A stretch of DNA of 64,000 bases. Source: Pandoraea sp. PE-S2T-3. GTDB lineage: Bacteria > Pseudomonadota > Gammaproteobacteria > Burkholderiales > Burkholderiaceae. A model generated the notes under the pieces. The model was not told the DNA's origin, did not search any database, and saw only the letters and a program-made list of their open reading frames with translations. Positions 52,361-62,582 of this stretch are shown here, one piece after another. The stretch is from NCBI RefSeq assembly GCF_002179965.1, contig NZ_NGUQ01000011.1:186001-250000 (forward strand). The letters run 5' to 3'. Position numbers and translations under genes: made by a program. Within the stretch, counting starts at the first letter, position 1. Each line of letters starts with the position of its first letter.

Positions 52361-52909
52361 GTGCCGCTAGAACCCAATCGCACCCGGCGCCAGCGCCCCT
52401 CGCGGCGCTCGCGTCACGACCTGCTGGCGATTCGAAAGGAACTGGTACTCACTCGTATCGCCGTCGAACGCGCCGAGTTGATTCAGGTAACGCACAACAC
52501 GCGCGAACGCCTGCGCAATTTCCGCTGGATGCGCTATTTGCTGCCCGGCGGCCTCTCGAAGCTCAGCGGCCTCGGTGGCCTTGGCGGGCTCGCCGGCTCC
52601 GGCCTGAAGCTCGGCGGCCTGCTTGAACGCTACCCGCTCGTCAGCTCCGTCGCGTCCATCGCACTGACCGGTTTGTCGCATACACCGGTCGGGCGCGTCG
52701 TACGCCGTGGCCTCAAGTGGGGCGGCCTTGGTGTGCTGGCTTATCAAGGCTTCAAGATGTGGCAGCAATCGAAGACGCCGGGCGATACCACCGATGGTGC
52801 CTCCTCAACGACAGCCACCACCGGGCAATCGAACACAGCCGGGAGTACGACTTCGACGCGTACCACCAAGCCCGGCGCGAACGATGGCGGGGCGCCGCCG
52901 CTCATTTAG
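52361..52909 (+). CDS. YqjK-like hypothetical protein
   Basis: A 182-residue protein read from a GTG at 52361 with GAAGGAGA 7-8 bases ahead, 13 bases after the YqjE-like stop. It has a basic N-terminal half (NRTRRQRPSRRSRHDLLAIRKELVLTRIAVERAEL in outline), a Gly/Leu-rich middle (LSGLGGLGGLAGSGLKLGGLL), a possible membrane-associated helix and a Thr/Ser/Gly-rich disordered tail. The position suggests the YqjK slot; sequence similarity is only partial. Confidence 0.75.
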   Translation: MPLEPNRTRRQRPSRRSRHDLLAIRKELVLTRIAVERAELIQVTHNTRERLRNFRWMRYLLPGGLSKLSGLGGLGGLAGSGLKLGGLLERYPLVSSVASIALTGLSHTPVGRVVRRGLKWGGLGVLAYQGFKMWQQSKTPGDTTDGASSTTATTGQSNTAGSTTSTRTTKPGANDGGAPPLI

Positions 52910-53011
52910 CTCGTGCGTCCTTAGCAGGCTCGTCCTTTCATCTCCCATGCTTTGAACCTGTCGGCCGACGCTTCGTGCGTCGGCCGATGTGTTTTCACGT
53001 CATCGTCGAAC

Positions 53012-53539
53012 TCATACGTCGCAAGCCATCGCCACGCGCGGCCGCCCGTAGGCGTTAAAGGTGATGCGAATGCACCGTTCGTGGCCGCTGATCTCGATGT
53101 TTCCCGATAGCCACCCTCCCTTCTCGACACGCATGAATCCGTTTTCTTCGAATGCCACCACCGGCTGCTTGTAGAGCGACCATGTCGTCTTGATGTCCAC
53201 ACCGCTCGGCAACGGGGCGTAGCGGGCGAGGTACCGCTCGCCGGCGTCGTGGCGATCGTTGAGGTTATCGTCAATGAACGTCACCCACCCGCTGTTCCAT
53301 TGCTTGCCATCGTGAGGGGCGATGGTCACCCGGCGGTGTCGCCCCAACGCTTCCGCTTTCGCCGTATTGATCGCGGCAAGCAGCGCGCGCGCCGTGATCT
53401 CGACCGCCACCCGATTGCGCACCGCCTGTATCGACGGCGCGGCTGCCAGCATGGCGATCGCCAACACGGCCGTCACCACCACGCACTCCAGCAAGGTGAT
53501 GCCGCGCGAACGCTTCGGACGATCGCTGGCTACGATCAT
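53012..53539 (-). CDS. GspH/FimT-type minor pseudopilin
   Basis: A 175-residue prepilin. The type III signal is RSRGITLLECVVVTAVLAIAMLAAAPSIQAV (in outline): cleavage after Gly13, then Ile-Thr-Leu-Leu-Glu with the required Glu5, and a long hydrophobic helix. The C-terminal GspH domain contains VTIAPHDGKQWNSGWVTFID and ends in CIRITFNAYGRPRVAMACDV, with two Cys. I start at the ATG at 53537-53539, whose bases overlap the TGA of the upstream pilX frame (ATGA); a GGGGACG stretch lies before it. It would act in priming type IV pilus assembly. Last gene of the minor-pilin set. Confidence 0.87.
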   Translation of the reverse strand: MIVASDRPKRSRGITLLECVVVTAVLAIAMLAAAPSIQAVRNRVAVEITARALLAAINTAKAEALGRHRRVTIAPHDGKQWNSGWVTFIDDNLNDRHDAGERYLARYAPLPSGVDIKTTWSLYKQPVVAFEENGFMRVEKGGWLSGNIEISGHERCIRITFNAYGRPRVAMACDV

Positions 53540-54267
53540 CGTCCCCTTCCCCAACCGCCCCAGCGGCCCTGCTCTCCACGCCCTCCACGCCCTCCACGCC
53601 CGCCGCGATCACTCCGGTCATTCCGCACCTCGGGCGAAGAACGCTGCCAGACCGTCACCTCACGCCAGTTCAGTCGCCGCGATGTGAATACAGGTACCGC
53701 CCCGCTGGCGGCACCTTCCGGGGCCGGCACACGCCTGACCTCATAGATCGCCTGCAACTACACGTTCGTGCCCGGCAGTTCGGCATACCCCACCGCACTG
53801 ACCCGGTACCGACGCGGCAACGCATCGCGCTTCTCAGATTCACTCAGCACGATGGATCCGGCCGCTCGGGCACCACCGCCGATGGCGATGGCGAGCGCTT
53901 CCGGCGCATAAGCGATCCGCTCGACAAAGTACCGTCCGCGTGACGATTCACTCGTCGTGTCGCGACTGTCCCAGCGCATCGTCTGCCAGCGTCGCGCGCG
54001 AGCCAGCGGCCAATCGATACGGTTCTCGGGCGCGAGGATGCCGTATGGGCCAGCGGCATCGTCTCGTGCCAAGGCAATGTCCACCGCATTTGCGTCATGC
54101 GTCAGCCAGTGCCGCGCCTCGGAAAGCGCGCCCTCCGCCGCCGCAAACGCGCGCGCCCGATCATTCGTGTACGCCGCGAAGCGACCCGACAACTGGCGAT
54201 GATGCGAGCCCGACGCCGCCAACGTCATGAGCGCCGCCAGCCACATCATGAGGAAGACGCCAACCAC
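53536..54267 (-). pseudogene. pilX: pilX-like minor pilin interrupted by an in-frame amber codon
   Basis: From the GTG at 54265-54267 (AAGGAGG 4 bases upstream) a 169-residue PilX-like protein runs to TAG at 53758-53760. It has an N-terminal hydrophobic helix (VVGVFLMMWLAALMTLAASGS) and GRFAAYTNDRARAFAAAEGALSEAR, typical of PilX. The same frame continues without gap for 73 more codons, beginning LQAIYEVRRVPAPEGAASG. GTNV-stop-LQAIYEV fits the usual PilX C-terminus where a Val-Leu-Gln-X-Tyr strand is expected. The extended frame ends in TGA overlapping the next gene's ATG. So the stop looks like a late nonsense change, or the tail is reached by readthrough. The start overlaps pilW by 22 bases. 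Confidence 0.65.
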
Positions 54268-55217
54268 GCGGCCTCCTTGCCGAAGCCGCCGTCGTTGCGT
54301 CGATGCGCGATGGCCGTAAACACATGCAGGTGGAACTGACCCGCATCGGGAAGCCGCTTGTACATCCCCCCGCCAGACTTCGCGTCGAAGACCTCGACCA
54401 CGCGTGCGATGCCCTTCTTCGCGCCCGCACGAGGCGCGCCACGCAGTACAAGTGAAAAAGCCACCGCCTCGACGTCTTCCCAATCGCGTATGCCAATGGG
54501 CACGAGCGGTGGCTTTCCTCGTGCACTTTTCACCGGATCAATCCAGAACATCCGTTCTCCGCCGATAACGCGACTGCCGCCACCGCGCACACCTAATCGC
54601 ACATACATCGCCTCGACGCCCGCCACCAACACCTGCCCCGACTTCAGCTTCGACGGCATTTTTTCCGGGTCGTTGTATCGGCAGAACAGCGACGGCGAGC
54701 CATCCTCGCCCTTGGCGACGTAGAAAATGTTGATATGTCGATCGTTTGAGTAGAAGGTCGTTGGCGCGCGTTTCCCACCGCAGTTCTGAATCGCACCGTT
54801 ACCGGGTTTCACACCAGCCCCGTGGTACTGCACTTCCATGAGTGCGCTCCCCTGCCAGCCCCGGCGTGGACATGTCTCAATGCTGTTCGCGCATTCGTCC
54901 GCAGCACGAAGCGAAATCCAGTCACGCTTGCCTGTGGGGGGTGGCATCGCACCGCCTTCCATCGGATCCCAGTTGCGATAGCCCGCCATCTGGACGGCAC
55001 GCGTGAGTTGCGTCAGCGCAAAGACGGCCCGCTGCTGTACGTCCAATCGCGCCACCTGCACGCGCCAGAGCCTGAGGCCCGCGAGATAGATGGCGATGGC
55101 GGCCATCACCACCAACAGACCTAATGGCATCGCAAGCGTGAGTTCCAGCAGCGTGAAACCCCTCGCATGCCGCGCGCCGGCAGGGCACCGGCGCCGATCA
55201 ATAACAAAACGTCTCAT
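54246..55217 (-). CDS. pilW: Type IV pilus minor pilin PilW
   Basis: A 323-residue prepilin. The leader ends in HARG, followed by FTLLELTLAMPLGLLVVMAAIAIYLAGL (in outline): Phe1 and Glu5 with a long hydrophobic helix at residues 20-47. The long C-terminal region includes RAVQMAGYRNWDPMEGG, ALMEVQYHGAGVKPG and VEAMYVRLGVRGGG, as in PilW-type proteins. It starts at the ATG at 55215-55217, overlapping the stop of the pilV-like frame (ATGA), and overlaps pilX at its end. It would form part of the priming complex at the pilus tip. Confidence 0.9.
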   Translation of the reverse strand: MRRFVIDRRRCPAGARHARGFTLLELTLAMPLGLLVVMAAIAIYLAGLRLWRVQVARLDVQQRAVFALTQLTRAVQMAGYRNWDPMEGGAMPPPTGKRDWISLRAADECANSIETCPRRGWQGSALMEVQYHGAGVKPGNGAIQNCGGKRAPTTFYSNDRHINIFYVAKGEDGSPSLFCRYNDPEKMPSKLKSGQVLVAGVEAMYVRLGVRGGGSRVIGGERMFWIDPVKSARGKPPLVPIGIRDWEDVEAVAFSLVLRGAPRAGAKKGIARVVEVFDAKSGGGMYKRLPDAGQFHLHVFTAIAHRRNDGGFGKEAAWLASSS

Positions 55218-55366
55218 GCCAGCTCCCCGCTTTGCTGCGCACCGTCGGCAATCGCCGAAGCTTGCTGTGGAATGCCGTCGACTGCCTGCCAGTTAGCGAA
55301 TCCACCGGCACCGGCAAGCAGCACCGACGCCATGAACATCACTTCGAGCAACGCGGCGCCGCGCAT
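55214..55366 (-). CDS. Very short PilV-like pseudopilin (50 residues)
   Basis: From the ATG at 55364-55366 the frame encodes MRGAALLEVMFMASVLLAGAGG (22 letters split here as MRGAALLEVM and FMASVLLAGAGG) and 28 more residues. It has a class III signal: Gly3, then AALLE with Glu5 and a hydrophobic helix. PilV proteins are normally 150-190 residues, so this lacks most of the globular part. The frame is open upstream to 55723, but that part is Arg/Ala/Pro-rich without prepilin character. Its stop overlaps the pilW start, which supports real translation. It may be a shortened remnant. Confidence 0.5.
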   Translation of the reverse strand: MRGAALLEVMFMASVLLAGAGGFANWQAVDGIPQQASAIADGAQQSGELA

Positions 55367-55895
55367 TCGCGCGCGGTGGGCGCGGGTACGTCGCAGGCCC
55401 GCCAGCCTGCCGGGCGACGACGCATCTCGCTGCTCGGCAGCCGCGGGCTTACATGGCACAGGCAGCGCCGATAGCGCTGGTCGTGTTAGTCGTGCTGGTG
55501 CGGGGAGTGCTGCCAGCGCCGTCCGCCCGGCATCTGGCCGACTTCCCGGCTGCTCCGTGGGCCCGACGTGATTTACCCGTGCCGCATGCGCCAAGCGTTG
55601 CAGCGCGCTTTTCGACACGTCGCGTGGCGTCAGCACGACGACCCTGCGCCCCTTTCCACGGGCCGCATCTCGCTGCGTCTTCCGGTCGGACCGGCGCTGT
55701 TGATATCTGCGATCCTGTTGCATGCTTCGCTACCTCGTTGGGTGAATAACGCGTTCATCGTCGCTCCGCACACGTCTCACGCCAATCAGACACCACCGCA
55801 AAAACCACCGCTCCATACGCGCCCGCACTCCGCAAACACAATGCGCCAAAGTGGACACAGGGGCCACATCAAGGCACATCCACATCCGTCCGGGC
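55367..55895. other. Region upstream of the minor-pilin genes
   Basis: About 530 bases without a gene I trust. Open frames exist on both strands but show only Arg/Ala/Pro-rich composition typical of non-coding frames in GC-rich DNA. It should hold the promoter of the pilV-like/pilW/pilX/fimT set; no clear -35/-10 pair was seen. Confidence 0.35.
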
Positions 55896-55924
55896 AAAAA
55901 AAAACGGCGACCAAAGTCGCCGTT
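55896..55924 (-). terminator. Terminator of the acyl-CoA-binding protein gene
   Basis: AACGGCGAC-CAAA-GTCGCCGTT. Read on the minus strand it is followed by a run of nine T residues. Confidence 0.92.
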
Positions 55925-56001
55925 CCTTCTCACGCGAAAACCATCGAGACCGTCAACAACGGCGGCAACAACCGCCGCCTCACGACCTCAACGTTTTGCG
56001 A

Positions 56002-56262
56002 TCAGCCCTGCTTGAGCGTTTCGATCAGCTCGACGTACGCTTGTTGCACGTCGTCTTTCGTTTTGCCCTTGAGCATTTCCCACGCGTCGTACTTGGCGCG
56101 GCCGACGAAATCCATCGCGCCCGGACGTGCGCCCGACACGTCGCCTTCCGTGCCTTGCTTGTACAGCGCGTAAATGCGCAGCAGCGTGAGATTGTCGGGG
56201 CGTTCGGGCAGCGTCTTGGACTGTGCCACTGCCTCGTCGAAACGGGCTTGAAGATCGCTCAT
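56002..56262 (-). CDS. Acyl-CoA-binding protein
   Basis: An 86-residue ACBP that binds medium- and long-chain acyl-CoA in a four-helix bundle. The sequence follows the family closely: LQARFDEAVAQSKTLPERPDNLTLLRIYALYKQGTEGDV (in outline) with the YALYKQ CoA-binding motif, then FVGRAKYDAWEMLKGKTKDDVQQAYVELI. GGAGAGACACC precedes the ATG. It is monocistronic, with a terminator behind it. It may buffer acyl-CoA made by the CoA ligases in this region. Confidence 0.93.
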   Translation of the reverse strand: MSDLQARFDEAVAQSKTLPERPDNLTLLRIYALYKQGTEGDVSGARPGAMDFVGRAKYDAWEMLKGKTKDDVQQAYVELIETLKQG

Positions 56263-56544
56263 GGTGTCTCTCCCTGGAAAAACGGTCAGCTTATAAGTGC
56301 ACCGCGCGTCGATTGCCATCACTTGCGTCGACGCCCGGTGTGTTGCGAATACAACTGGGGCAAGGATAACGATGAAGCCTCACGCGAGGTAGAGGCCAGC
56401 GTAGAACCCTGCGTCTAAACCTCTCGGGAACTGTGAGCATTCCGCTCGCGTTGTATCACTACGTTACGCGCACGCACGCGTCAGAACGACACGCGAACCA
56501 ACCCGTGCACCGCGCGTCGTCAACGCCACACGCACGCGCAAATG

Positions 56545-56571
56545 AAAAACGCCCGGCGAGTTGCCGGGCGT
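56545..56571 (-). terminator. Terminator of the RND efflux operon
   Basis: ACGCCCGGC-GAGTT-GCCGGGCGT followed on the minus strand by a T5 run, 90 bases after the outer-membrane factor stop. The rest of the 398-base stretch 56263-56660 shows nothing else. Confidence 0.85.
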
Positions 56572-56660
56572 CTCACACTACAAGTCTTGCAGGCTGGCGA
56601 GACAATCGCGCGCCGAAAATTTACATCGGCAAGACGTCTCGCAGTGCCGCTACAACACCA

Positions 56661-58151
56661 TCACGACGCCGATGCTGCCGGTGCCGATGCGGCGTTGGCG
56701 TTCGCCGGGACGGTACGCTCTTCCCAACCGCCGCCGAGCGCCTTGTACAGCGTCACGAGGTTGGTCCAGCGAGCCAGACGCGTCGCGATCAGCGACTGCT
56801 GCGCCGTGTACAGCGAGCGCTGCGAAACCAGCGCATTCAGGTAGCTGTCCACGCCGTTGCGGTAGCGCAGATCCGAGAGCTTGTAGCTCTCGTCGCTCGC
56901 CTTCACGAGCGACTCTTGCGCCGACACCTGATCGTCGAGCGTGCCGCGTGCTGCCAGCCCGTCCGAGACTTCGCGGAACGCCGTCTGAATCGACTTCTCG
57001 TACTGCGCGATGTCGATACGCTTTTGCACCTTGGCCAATTCGAGGTTGGCGATGTTCTGCCCGCCCGCGAAGATCGGCAACGTGATGGTCGGCGCAAACG
57101 CCCACGCACCCTGACCGCCCTTGAACAAGTTGCTCAACGACGCGCTCGCCGTGCCCGCGCTCGCGGTGAGCGAGATCGACGGGAAGAACGCCGCACGTGC
57201 CGCGCCAATGTTGGCGTTGGCACCCTTGAGCGTGTGCTCGGCAGCCGTAATGTCCGGGCGGCGCAGCAGCAGATCGGACGGCAGACCCGCCGGCAGATCG
57301 GCCAACAGCCCTTGCCCGTCGAGCGGACGCCCTGACGGCAGATCGGCCGGCAACGGCTGGCCGATGAGCAGCGTCAGCGCGTTCTCGTCCTGTGCGACCT
57401 GACGCGTGTACTGCGCGAAGTTCGCACGCGCCGTATCGACCGGCGTCTGCGCCTGACGCAGATCCAGCCCGGAGGCCGTGCCCACGTCAAAACTGCGCTT
57501 GGTCAGGTCGTACGACGATTGCTGGCTCTTGAGCGTGTCGGACGTGAGCTTGAGCAGTTCCTGATCGGCCAGCAACGTCAGATACGCCGAAGCGACTTCC
57601 GACACCAGCGTGATCTGCGCAGCCTTCGCGTTGTCTTCGGTCGAAAGGTACGTCTCCAACGCCTGATCCTTCAGGCTCTGAATACGACCGAACAGATCGA
57701 GTTCATACGACGTGAAGCCCACACCGACCTGATAGCTGCGGCTGATGCCCGCACGCCCCGACGACGACAGGTCGGCCGGCGAACGCTGCACCGAACCCTG
57801 CCCTGCCACGCCAACGTTCGGCAGCAACGCCGCACGCTGGATCTGATACTGCGCACGCGCAGCATCCACGTTCAACATCGAGACTCGCAGATCGCGGTTG
57901 TTCTCCAACGCGATCTCGATCAGCTTCTGCAAACGCGGATCGGTGAAAAAGTCGCGCCAGCCCAGCTCGGCCGCGATGACCGCATTGCGATCGGTCGCGC
58001 CGTTCTGGTTAGCCGCACCAGGCGTTTTGTAAGCCGGGCCAGTGGGGAACGTCGTGGAGACCGGTGCCTCGGGCCGCTCATAGTGCGGCGCGAGGGTACA
58101 GCCTGCCAGGAACGCTGCCGCCAAGGCAATCGGCAATGCTTTGTGCTTCAT
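56661..58151 (-). CDS. oprB: Outer-membrane efflux lipoprotein (OprB/OprM, NodT family)
   Basis: A 496-residue TolC-like channel subunit. The signal sequence ends in the lipobox FLAGC (Cys near residue 18) followed by [12 protein letters not shown]. The repeats contain [27 protein letters not shown] (in outline), [21 protein letters not shown], and [20 protein letters not shown]-like sequence, closing with [23 protein letters not shown]. It starts 3 bases after the RND permease stop, so it is the third gene of the pump operon and forms the outer-membrane duct. Confidence 0.93.
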   Translation of the reverse strand: MKHKALPIALAAAFLAGCTLAPHYERPEAPVSTTFPTGPAYKTPGAANQNGATDRNAVIAAELGWRDFFTDPRLQKLIEIALENNRDLRVSMLNVDAARAQYQIQRAALLPNVGVAGQGSVQRSPADLSSSGRAGISRSYQVGVGFTSYELDLFGRIQSLKDQALETYLSTEDNAKAAQITLVSEVASAYLTLLADQELLKLTSDTLKSQQSSYDLTKRSFDVGTASGLDLRQAQTPVDTARANFAQYTRQVAQDENALTLLIGQPLPADLPSGRPLDGQGLLADLPAGLPSDLLLRRPDITAAEHTLKGANANIGAARAAFFPSISLTASAGTASASLSNLFKGGQGAWAFAPTITLPIFAGGQNIANLELAKVQKRIDIAQYEKSIQTAFREVSDGLAARGTLDDQVSAQESLVKASDESYKLSDLRYRNGVDSYLNALVSQRSLYTAQQSLIATRLARWTNLVTLYKALGGGWEERTVPANANAASAPAASAS

Positions 58152-58154
58152 AGG

Positions 58155-61100
58155 TCAGTTTCCTTCCTTGGCGGGGCCTTCGGGCGCGTCCGGTGCTTCA
58201 TGACGGGCTTCCGGATGTTCCACGGTGTCCAGGTTTTCATGAGCGAAGCGCTTGCGCACCAGCACGAAGAAGACAGGCACGTAGTAGATCGCGAGGAACG
58301 TTGCCGCCAGCATACCGCCGATCACGCCGGTACCGATAGCGTGCTGCGAAGCCGAGCCGGCACCGTTGGAAATCGCGAGCGGCAGCACCCCGAGAATGAA
58401 CGCCATCGACGTCATCAGAATCGGTCGCAGACGCAGTCGCACGGCTTCCATCGTCGCTTCCATCAGTGTGCGGCCCTGCATTTGCAGATCCTTGGCGAAT
58501 TCCACGATCAGAATCGCGTTCTTCGCCGACAGACCCACGGTCGTCAACAGACCCACCTGGAAGTACACGTCGTTCGACAACCCGCGCAGCGACGCAGCCA
58601 ACAGTGCACCCAACACACCCAGCGGCACAACCAGAATCACCGAGAACGGAATCGACCAGCTCTCATACAACGCGGCCAGACACAAGAACACGATCAGGAT
58701 CGAGATGGCGTACAGCGCCGGTGCCTGCGAGCCGGAAATGCGCTCTTCAAACGACAGCCCCGTCCATTCCAGACCGATACCCGGCGGGAGATCCTTGGCA
58801 ATCTCCTCGACCGCCTTCATGGCGTCACCGCTCGACTTGCCCGGCGCAGGCATGCCCTGAATTTCCACTGCCGGCACACCGTTGTAGCGCTCCAGACGTG
58901 GCGAGCCGTATGTCCACTTGCCGGTTGCGAAGGCCGAGAACGGCACCATCGTCCCGCTGACGTTACGTACGAAGAGTTTGTTGATGTCCTGCGGCAGCAT
59001 GCGGTCCTTCGCCTCTGCCATCACGTACACCTTCTTCACACGGCCACGGTCGATAAAGTCGTTGACGTACGACGAACCCCACGACGCCGAGAGCGTGCTG
59101 TACACGTCGGCAATCGACAGGCCCAGCGCAGACGCCTTTTCTTCGTCGACGTCCACCTTGTACTGCGGCGTGTCGTCGAGACCGTTCGGACGCATGTTCG
59201 CGAGGTTCGGGTTCTTCGCCGCCGCACCCAGCATCTGGTTACGTGCCGCCATCAACGCATCGTGGCCGAGACCCGCGCGATCTTGCAGTTCGAAGTCGAT
59301 ACCGCCCGCGTTACCCAGTTCAGGCACCGACGGCGGGTTGATCGCGAAGATCATGGCGTCCTTCACGCTTGCAAAAGCCTGATAGGAGCGCGCAATCACT
59401 GCCTGCACCTTGAGGTCGGACGACTGACGGTCTTCCCACGGACGCAGCATCGTGAAGGCCAGACCCACGTTCTGACCACGGCCGTTGAAGCCGAAGCCGG
59501 TCACCGTGAAGATCGAACGCACGGCGTCCTTTTCCTTCTCGAGGTAGTGCTTCTCGACCTGCTTCATGACTTCGAGCGTGCGCTCTTGCGTCGCGCCCGG
59601 CGGCAACTGCACCAGGTTGAAGAAGTAGCCCTGATCTTCATCCGGCAAGAAGGCCGTCGGCATGCGCACGAACAGGAAACCCACCGCCGCCACGATCACC
59701 ACGTAGACGATCATGAGCGGTGCGCTGCGCTTGAGAATGCGCTCGACCTGGCTCTGATACTTCTTCGAACCCTTGTCGAACGTGCGGTTGAACCAGCCGA
59801 AGAAGCCGCGCTTCTCGTGCACTTCGCCCTTCTTGATCGGCTTGAGAATCGTCGCGCACATGGCCGGCGTGAGCACGATAGCCACCAGCACCGACAACGC
59901 CATGGCCGCCACGATGGTCAGCGAGAACTGGCGATAAATAGCGCCCGTCGAGCCGCCGAAGAACGCCATCGGCACGAACACGGCCGAGAGCACCAGCGCC
60001 ACGCCGACCAGTGCACCGATGATCTGGTCCATGGCCTTCTTGGTCGCTTCTTTCGGACTCAGCCCCTCTTCGGCCATCACCCGCTCGACGTTTTCCACCA
60101 CCACGATGGCATCGTCAACGAGCAGACCAATGGCGAGCACCAACCCGAACATCGATAGCGTGTTGATCGAGAAACCTGCCGCACCCATGATGCCGAACGT
60201 ACCCAGCAACACGACCGGCACGGCAATCGTCGGGATGATCGTCGCCCGCAGGTTTTGCAGGAAGAGATACATCACGAGGAACACGAGCACGATACCTTCG
60301 ATGAGGGTCTTGATCACTTCCTCGATCGAGATCTTCACGAACGGCGTGGTGTCGTACGGGTAGTCGACCTTCATGCTGGGCGGGAAGTACGGCTCCAGCT
60401 CGGTGACGGCCTGCTTGACGGCAGTTGCCGTTTGCAGCGCGTTGGCACCGGTGGCCAGCGTAATGGCCAGACCGGCAGCGGGCTTGCCGTTGTAGCGTGC
60501 CACTACCTGATACGACTCACCGCCGAGTTCGATACGCGCGACGTCGCCCAGACGAACCTGCGAGCCGTCCTTGTTCACCTTCAGCAGAATCTTGCGGAAC
60601 TGCTCCGGCGTTTGCAGACGGCTCTGGGCCGTCACGGTGGCGTTAAGCTGCTGCCCCTTGACTGCCGGTGCACCGCCCAGCTCACCCGCCGAAATCTGCA
60701 CGTTCTGCGACTGAATCGCGTTCGAAACGTCGATGACCGTCAGGTTATAGCCGTTGAGTTTCTGCGGATCGACCCAGACACGCATGGCGTACTGCGAGCC
60801 GAAGAGCTGCACCTGACCCACGCCGTTCACACGGCTGATCGGATCCTGCACGTTGGCTGCGATGTAGTTCGCCAAGTCGATGTCGGTCATCTGACCGTCG
60901 TCGGAATACGCACCGATCACCAGCAAGAAGTTCTTGGTCGCCTTGGCCACCTTGATACCTTGCTGTTGCACCTGCTGCGGCAGCAGCGGCGTGGCAAGTT
61001 GCAGTTTGTTCTGCACCTGCACCTGTGCGATGTCGGGGTTCGTGCCCTGCGAGAAGGTCAGCGTGATCTGTGCCGTACCCGAGCCGTCAGACGTCGACGA

Positions 61101-61334
61101 CATGTACTCGAGGTTGTCGATCCCGTTCATCTGCTGCTCGATCACCTGCGTAACCGTATCCTGCACGGTCTGCGCCGAAGCGCCCGGGTAGGTCGCGGTG
61201 ATCTGCACCGAAGGCGGTGCGATGGGCGGATATTGCGAGACCGGCAGCTTCAGGATCGAAAGCGCACCGGCCAGCATGATGACAATCGCGATCACCCACG
61301 CAAAAATCGGGCGATCGATAAAAAACTTTGCCAT
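58155..61334 (-). CDS. bpeB: RND multidrug efflux permease (HAE1, AcrB/MexB/BpeB type)
   Basis: A 1059-residue inner-membrane proton/drug antiporter. It begins [20 protein letters not shown], typical of AcrB. The proton-relay aspartates are in [16 protein letters not shown] (TM4) and the partner lysine in [16 protein letters not shown] (TM10). The docking and porter domains contain [20 protein letters not shown] and [25 protein letters not shown] (in outline). Length is that of AcrB/MexB. It works as a trimer with the adaptor upstream and the outer-membrane factor downstream. Drug classes cannot be read from sequence; BpeAB-OprB of Burkholderia pseudomallei, which exports macrolides and aminoglycosides, is a model. 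Confidence 0.95.
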   Translation of the reverse strand: MAKFFIDRPIFAWVIAIVIMLAGALSILKLPVSQYPPIAPPSVQITATYPGASAQTVQDTVTQVIEQQMNGIDNLEYMSSTSDGSGTAQITLTFSQGTNPDIAQVQVQNKLQLATPLLPQQVQQQGIKVAKATKNFLLVIGAYSDDGQMTDIDLANYIAANVQDPISRVNGVGQVQLFGSQYAMRVWVDPQKLNGYNLTVIDVSNAIQSQNVQISAGELGGAPAVKGQQLNATVTAQSRLQTPEQFRKILLKVNKDGSQVRLGDVARIELGGESYQVVARYNGKPAAGLAITLATGANALQTATAVKQAVTELEPYFPPSMKVDYPYDTTPFVKISIEEVIKTLIEGIVLVFLVMYLFLQNLRATIIPTIAVPVVLLGTFGIMGAAGFSINTLSMFGLVLAIGLLVDDAIVVVENVERVMAEEGLSPKEATKKAMDQIIGALVGVALVLSAVFVPMAFFGGSTGAIYRQFSLTIVAAMALSVLVAIVLTPAMCATILKPIKKGEVHEKRGFFGWFNRTFDKGSKKYQSQVERILKRSAPLMIVYVVIVAAVGFLFVRMPTAFLPDEDQGYFFNLVQLPPGATQERTLEVMKQVEKHYLEKEKDAVRSIFTVTGFGFNGRGQNVGLAFTMLRPWEDRQSSDLKVQAVIARSYQAFASVKDAMIFAINPPSVPELGNAGGIDFELQDRAGLGHDALMAARNQMLGAAAKNPNLANMRPNGLDDTPQYKVDVDEEKASALGLSIADVYSTLSASWGSSYVNDFIDRGRVKKVYVMAEAKDRMLPQDINKLFVRNVSGTMVPFSAFATGKWTYGSPRLERYNGVPAVEIQGMPAPGKSSGDAMKAVEEIAKDLPPGIGLEWTGLSFEERISGSQAPALYAISILIVFLCLAALYESWSIPFSVILVVPLGVLGALLAASLRGLSNDVYFQVGLLTTVGLSAKNAILIVEFAKDLQMQGRTLMEATMEAVRLRLRPILMTSMAFILGVLPLAISNGAGSASQHAIGTGVIGGMLAATFLAIYYVPVFFVLVRKRFAHENLDTVEHPEARHEAPDAPEGPAKEGN

Positions 61335-61349
61335 GAATAAGGCTCCGCG

Positions 61350-62582
61350 TTATTGAGCTTTGGCGGCCGAAGCAGCACTCGCCTGCGTGGCAGGGTCGGC
61401 AGCAGCCGGTGCGCTGGCACCCGCCGGCGCCGGCGCAGCGCCCGGCAGTTGCGCCGGCACGGCCTTCACCGGTGCGCCCGGACGCGCCTTTTGCAGACCC
61501 GAAACGATCACCTGTTCGCCCGCGGACAGACCCGACGTCACCAGCCACTTGTCGCCGATCGCACGATCGGTCACCAGTTGGCGAAGTTCGGCCTTGCCTT
61601 CCTTGTTCACGACGAGCGCGGTCGGCTGGCCCTTCTGGTCACGCGTGACGCCTTGTTGCGGCACCAGCAACCCGCCTTCCTTCACACCCTCGGCCAGCTT
61701 GGCGTGCACGAACATGCCCGGCAGCAACTCGCGGTTGGGGTTCGGGAAGATCGCGCGCACGGTCACCGAGCCGGTCGTCTGGTCGACGGTGATGTCCGAG
61801 AATTGCAGCTTGCCGTCCAGCGGATACTTGGTGCCGTCTTCCAGCGTCAGTTCCACCTTGGCAGCGTTCGGACCCGCGCTTTGCAGCTTGCCGTCGGCCA
61901 GTGCGCGGCGCAGACGCAGGCCATCGGCGGCCGATTGCGTCACGTCCACGTACATCGGATCGATCTGCTGCACCGTGGTCATCAGCGTGGCCGCGCCCGA
62001 CTGCACGTACGCGCCTTCGGTCACTTGCGACAGCCCCGTGCGGCCCGTAATCGGGGCCGGCACGTCGGTGTAGCCGAGGTTGATGCGTGCCGTGTCGACG
62101 GCAGCCTTGCCGGCAGCAACGTCGGCATCGGCTTGCAGAGCGGCGGCCACAGCGTTGTCGTAATCCTGCTTCGACACGGCTTCGACGGCCACCAGCGACT
62201 TGTAACGGTCGGCCAGCAGCTTGGTGGATGCCTGATTCGCCACAGCCTTGGCGAGGGTCGCCTTGGCGTTCTCGTAGGCGGCCTGATAGGTGGCCGGATC
62301 GATCTTGTACAGACGCTGTCCTGCCTTGACCTCGCCGCCTTCAGTGAAGTCGCGCTTGAGCACGATGCCGTCGACGCGCGCACGCACGTCGGCGACGCGG
62401 TAGGGCGAGGTGCGTCCGGGCAGGTCGGTCGTCAGTGTTACGTTCTGAGGTTGCAGCGTCACGACGCCGACTTCCGGCACCATGCCCTGCGGCTGCTGCG
62501 GCTTCTTGCCGCACGCGGCCAGGGTCAAAACCGCGAGTGCCACGGCAGTGACCATCCCCAGTGAACTTCTCTTGACGTGCAT
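61350..62582 (-). CDS. bpeA: RND periplasmic adaptor lipoprotein (AcrA/BpeA type)
   Basis: A 410-residue membrane fusion lipoprotein. The lipobox LTLAAC puts the acylated cysteine near residue 24. The lipoyl half-motifs (LPGRTSPYRVADVRARVDGIV and INLGYTDVPAPITGRTGLS), coiled-coil hairpin and beta-barrel (DPMYVDVTQSAADGLRLRR) are all seen. The C-terminal 40 residues are Ala/Pro-rich. I start at the ATG at 62580-62582, where the signal sequence begins, after a GGGGG stretch. It is the first gene of the pump operon. The promoter is about 390 bases upstream, so the mRNA has a long leader. Confidence 0.93.
   Translation of the reverse strand: MHVKRSSLGMVTAVALAVLTLAACGKKPQQPQGMVPEVGVVTLQPQNVTLTTDLPGRTSPYRVADVRARVDGIVLKRDFTEGGEVKAGQRLYKIDPATYQAAYENAKATLAKAVANQASTKLLADRYKSLVAVEAVSKQDYDNAVAAALQADADVAAGKAAVDTARINLGYTDVPAPITGRTGLSQVTEGAYVQSGAATLMTTVQQIDPMYVDVTQSAADGLRLRRALADGKLQSAGPNAAKVELTLEDGTKYPLDGKLQFSDITVDQTTGSVTVRAIFPNPNRELLPGMFVHAKLAEGVKEGGLLVPQQGVTRDQKGQPTALVVNKEGKAELRQLVTDRAIGDKWLVTSGLSAGEQVIVSGLQKARPGAPVKAVPAQLPGAAPAPAGASAPAAADPATQASAASAAKAQ

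Noticed and set aside
55568-56173. A 201-codon plus-strand frame upstream of and across the acyl-CoA-binding protein gene
   Set aside because: It runs antisense through the clear ACBP gene and its terminator, and has low-complexity composition.
57519-60158. An 879-codon open frame on the plus strand
   Set aside because: It is antisense to the RND permease and outer-membrane factor, both recognised by conserved motifs; its composition (Arg/His/Gln) is that of a shadow frame.
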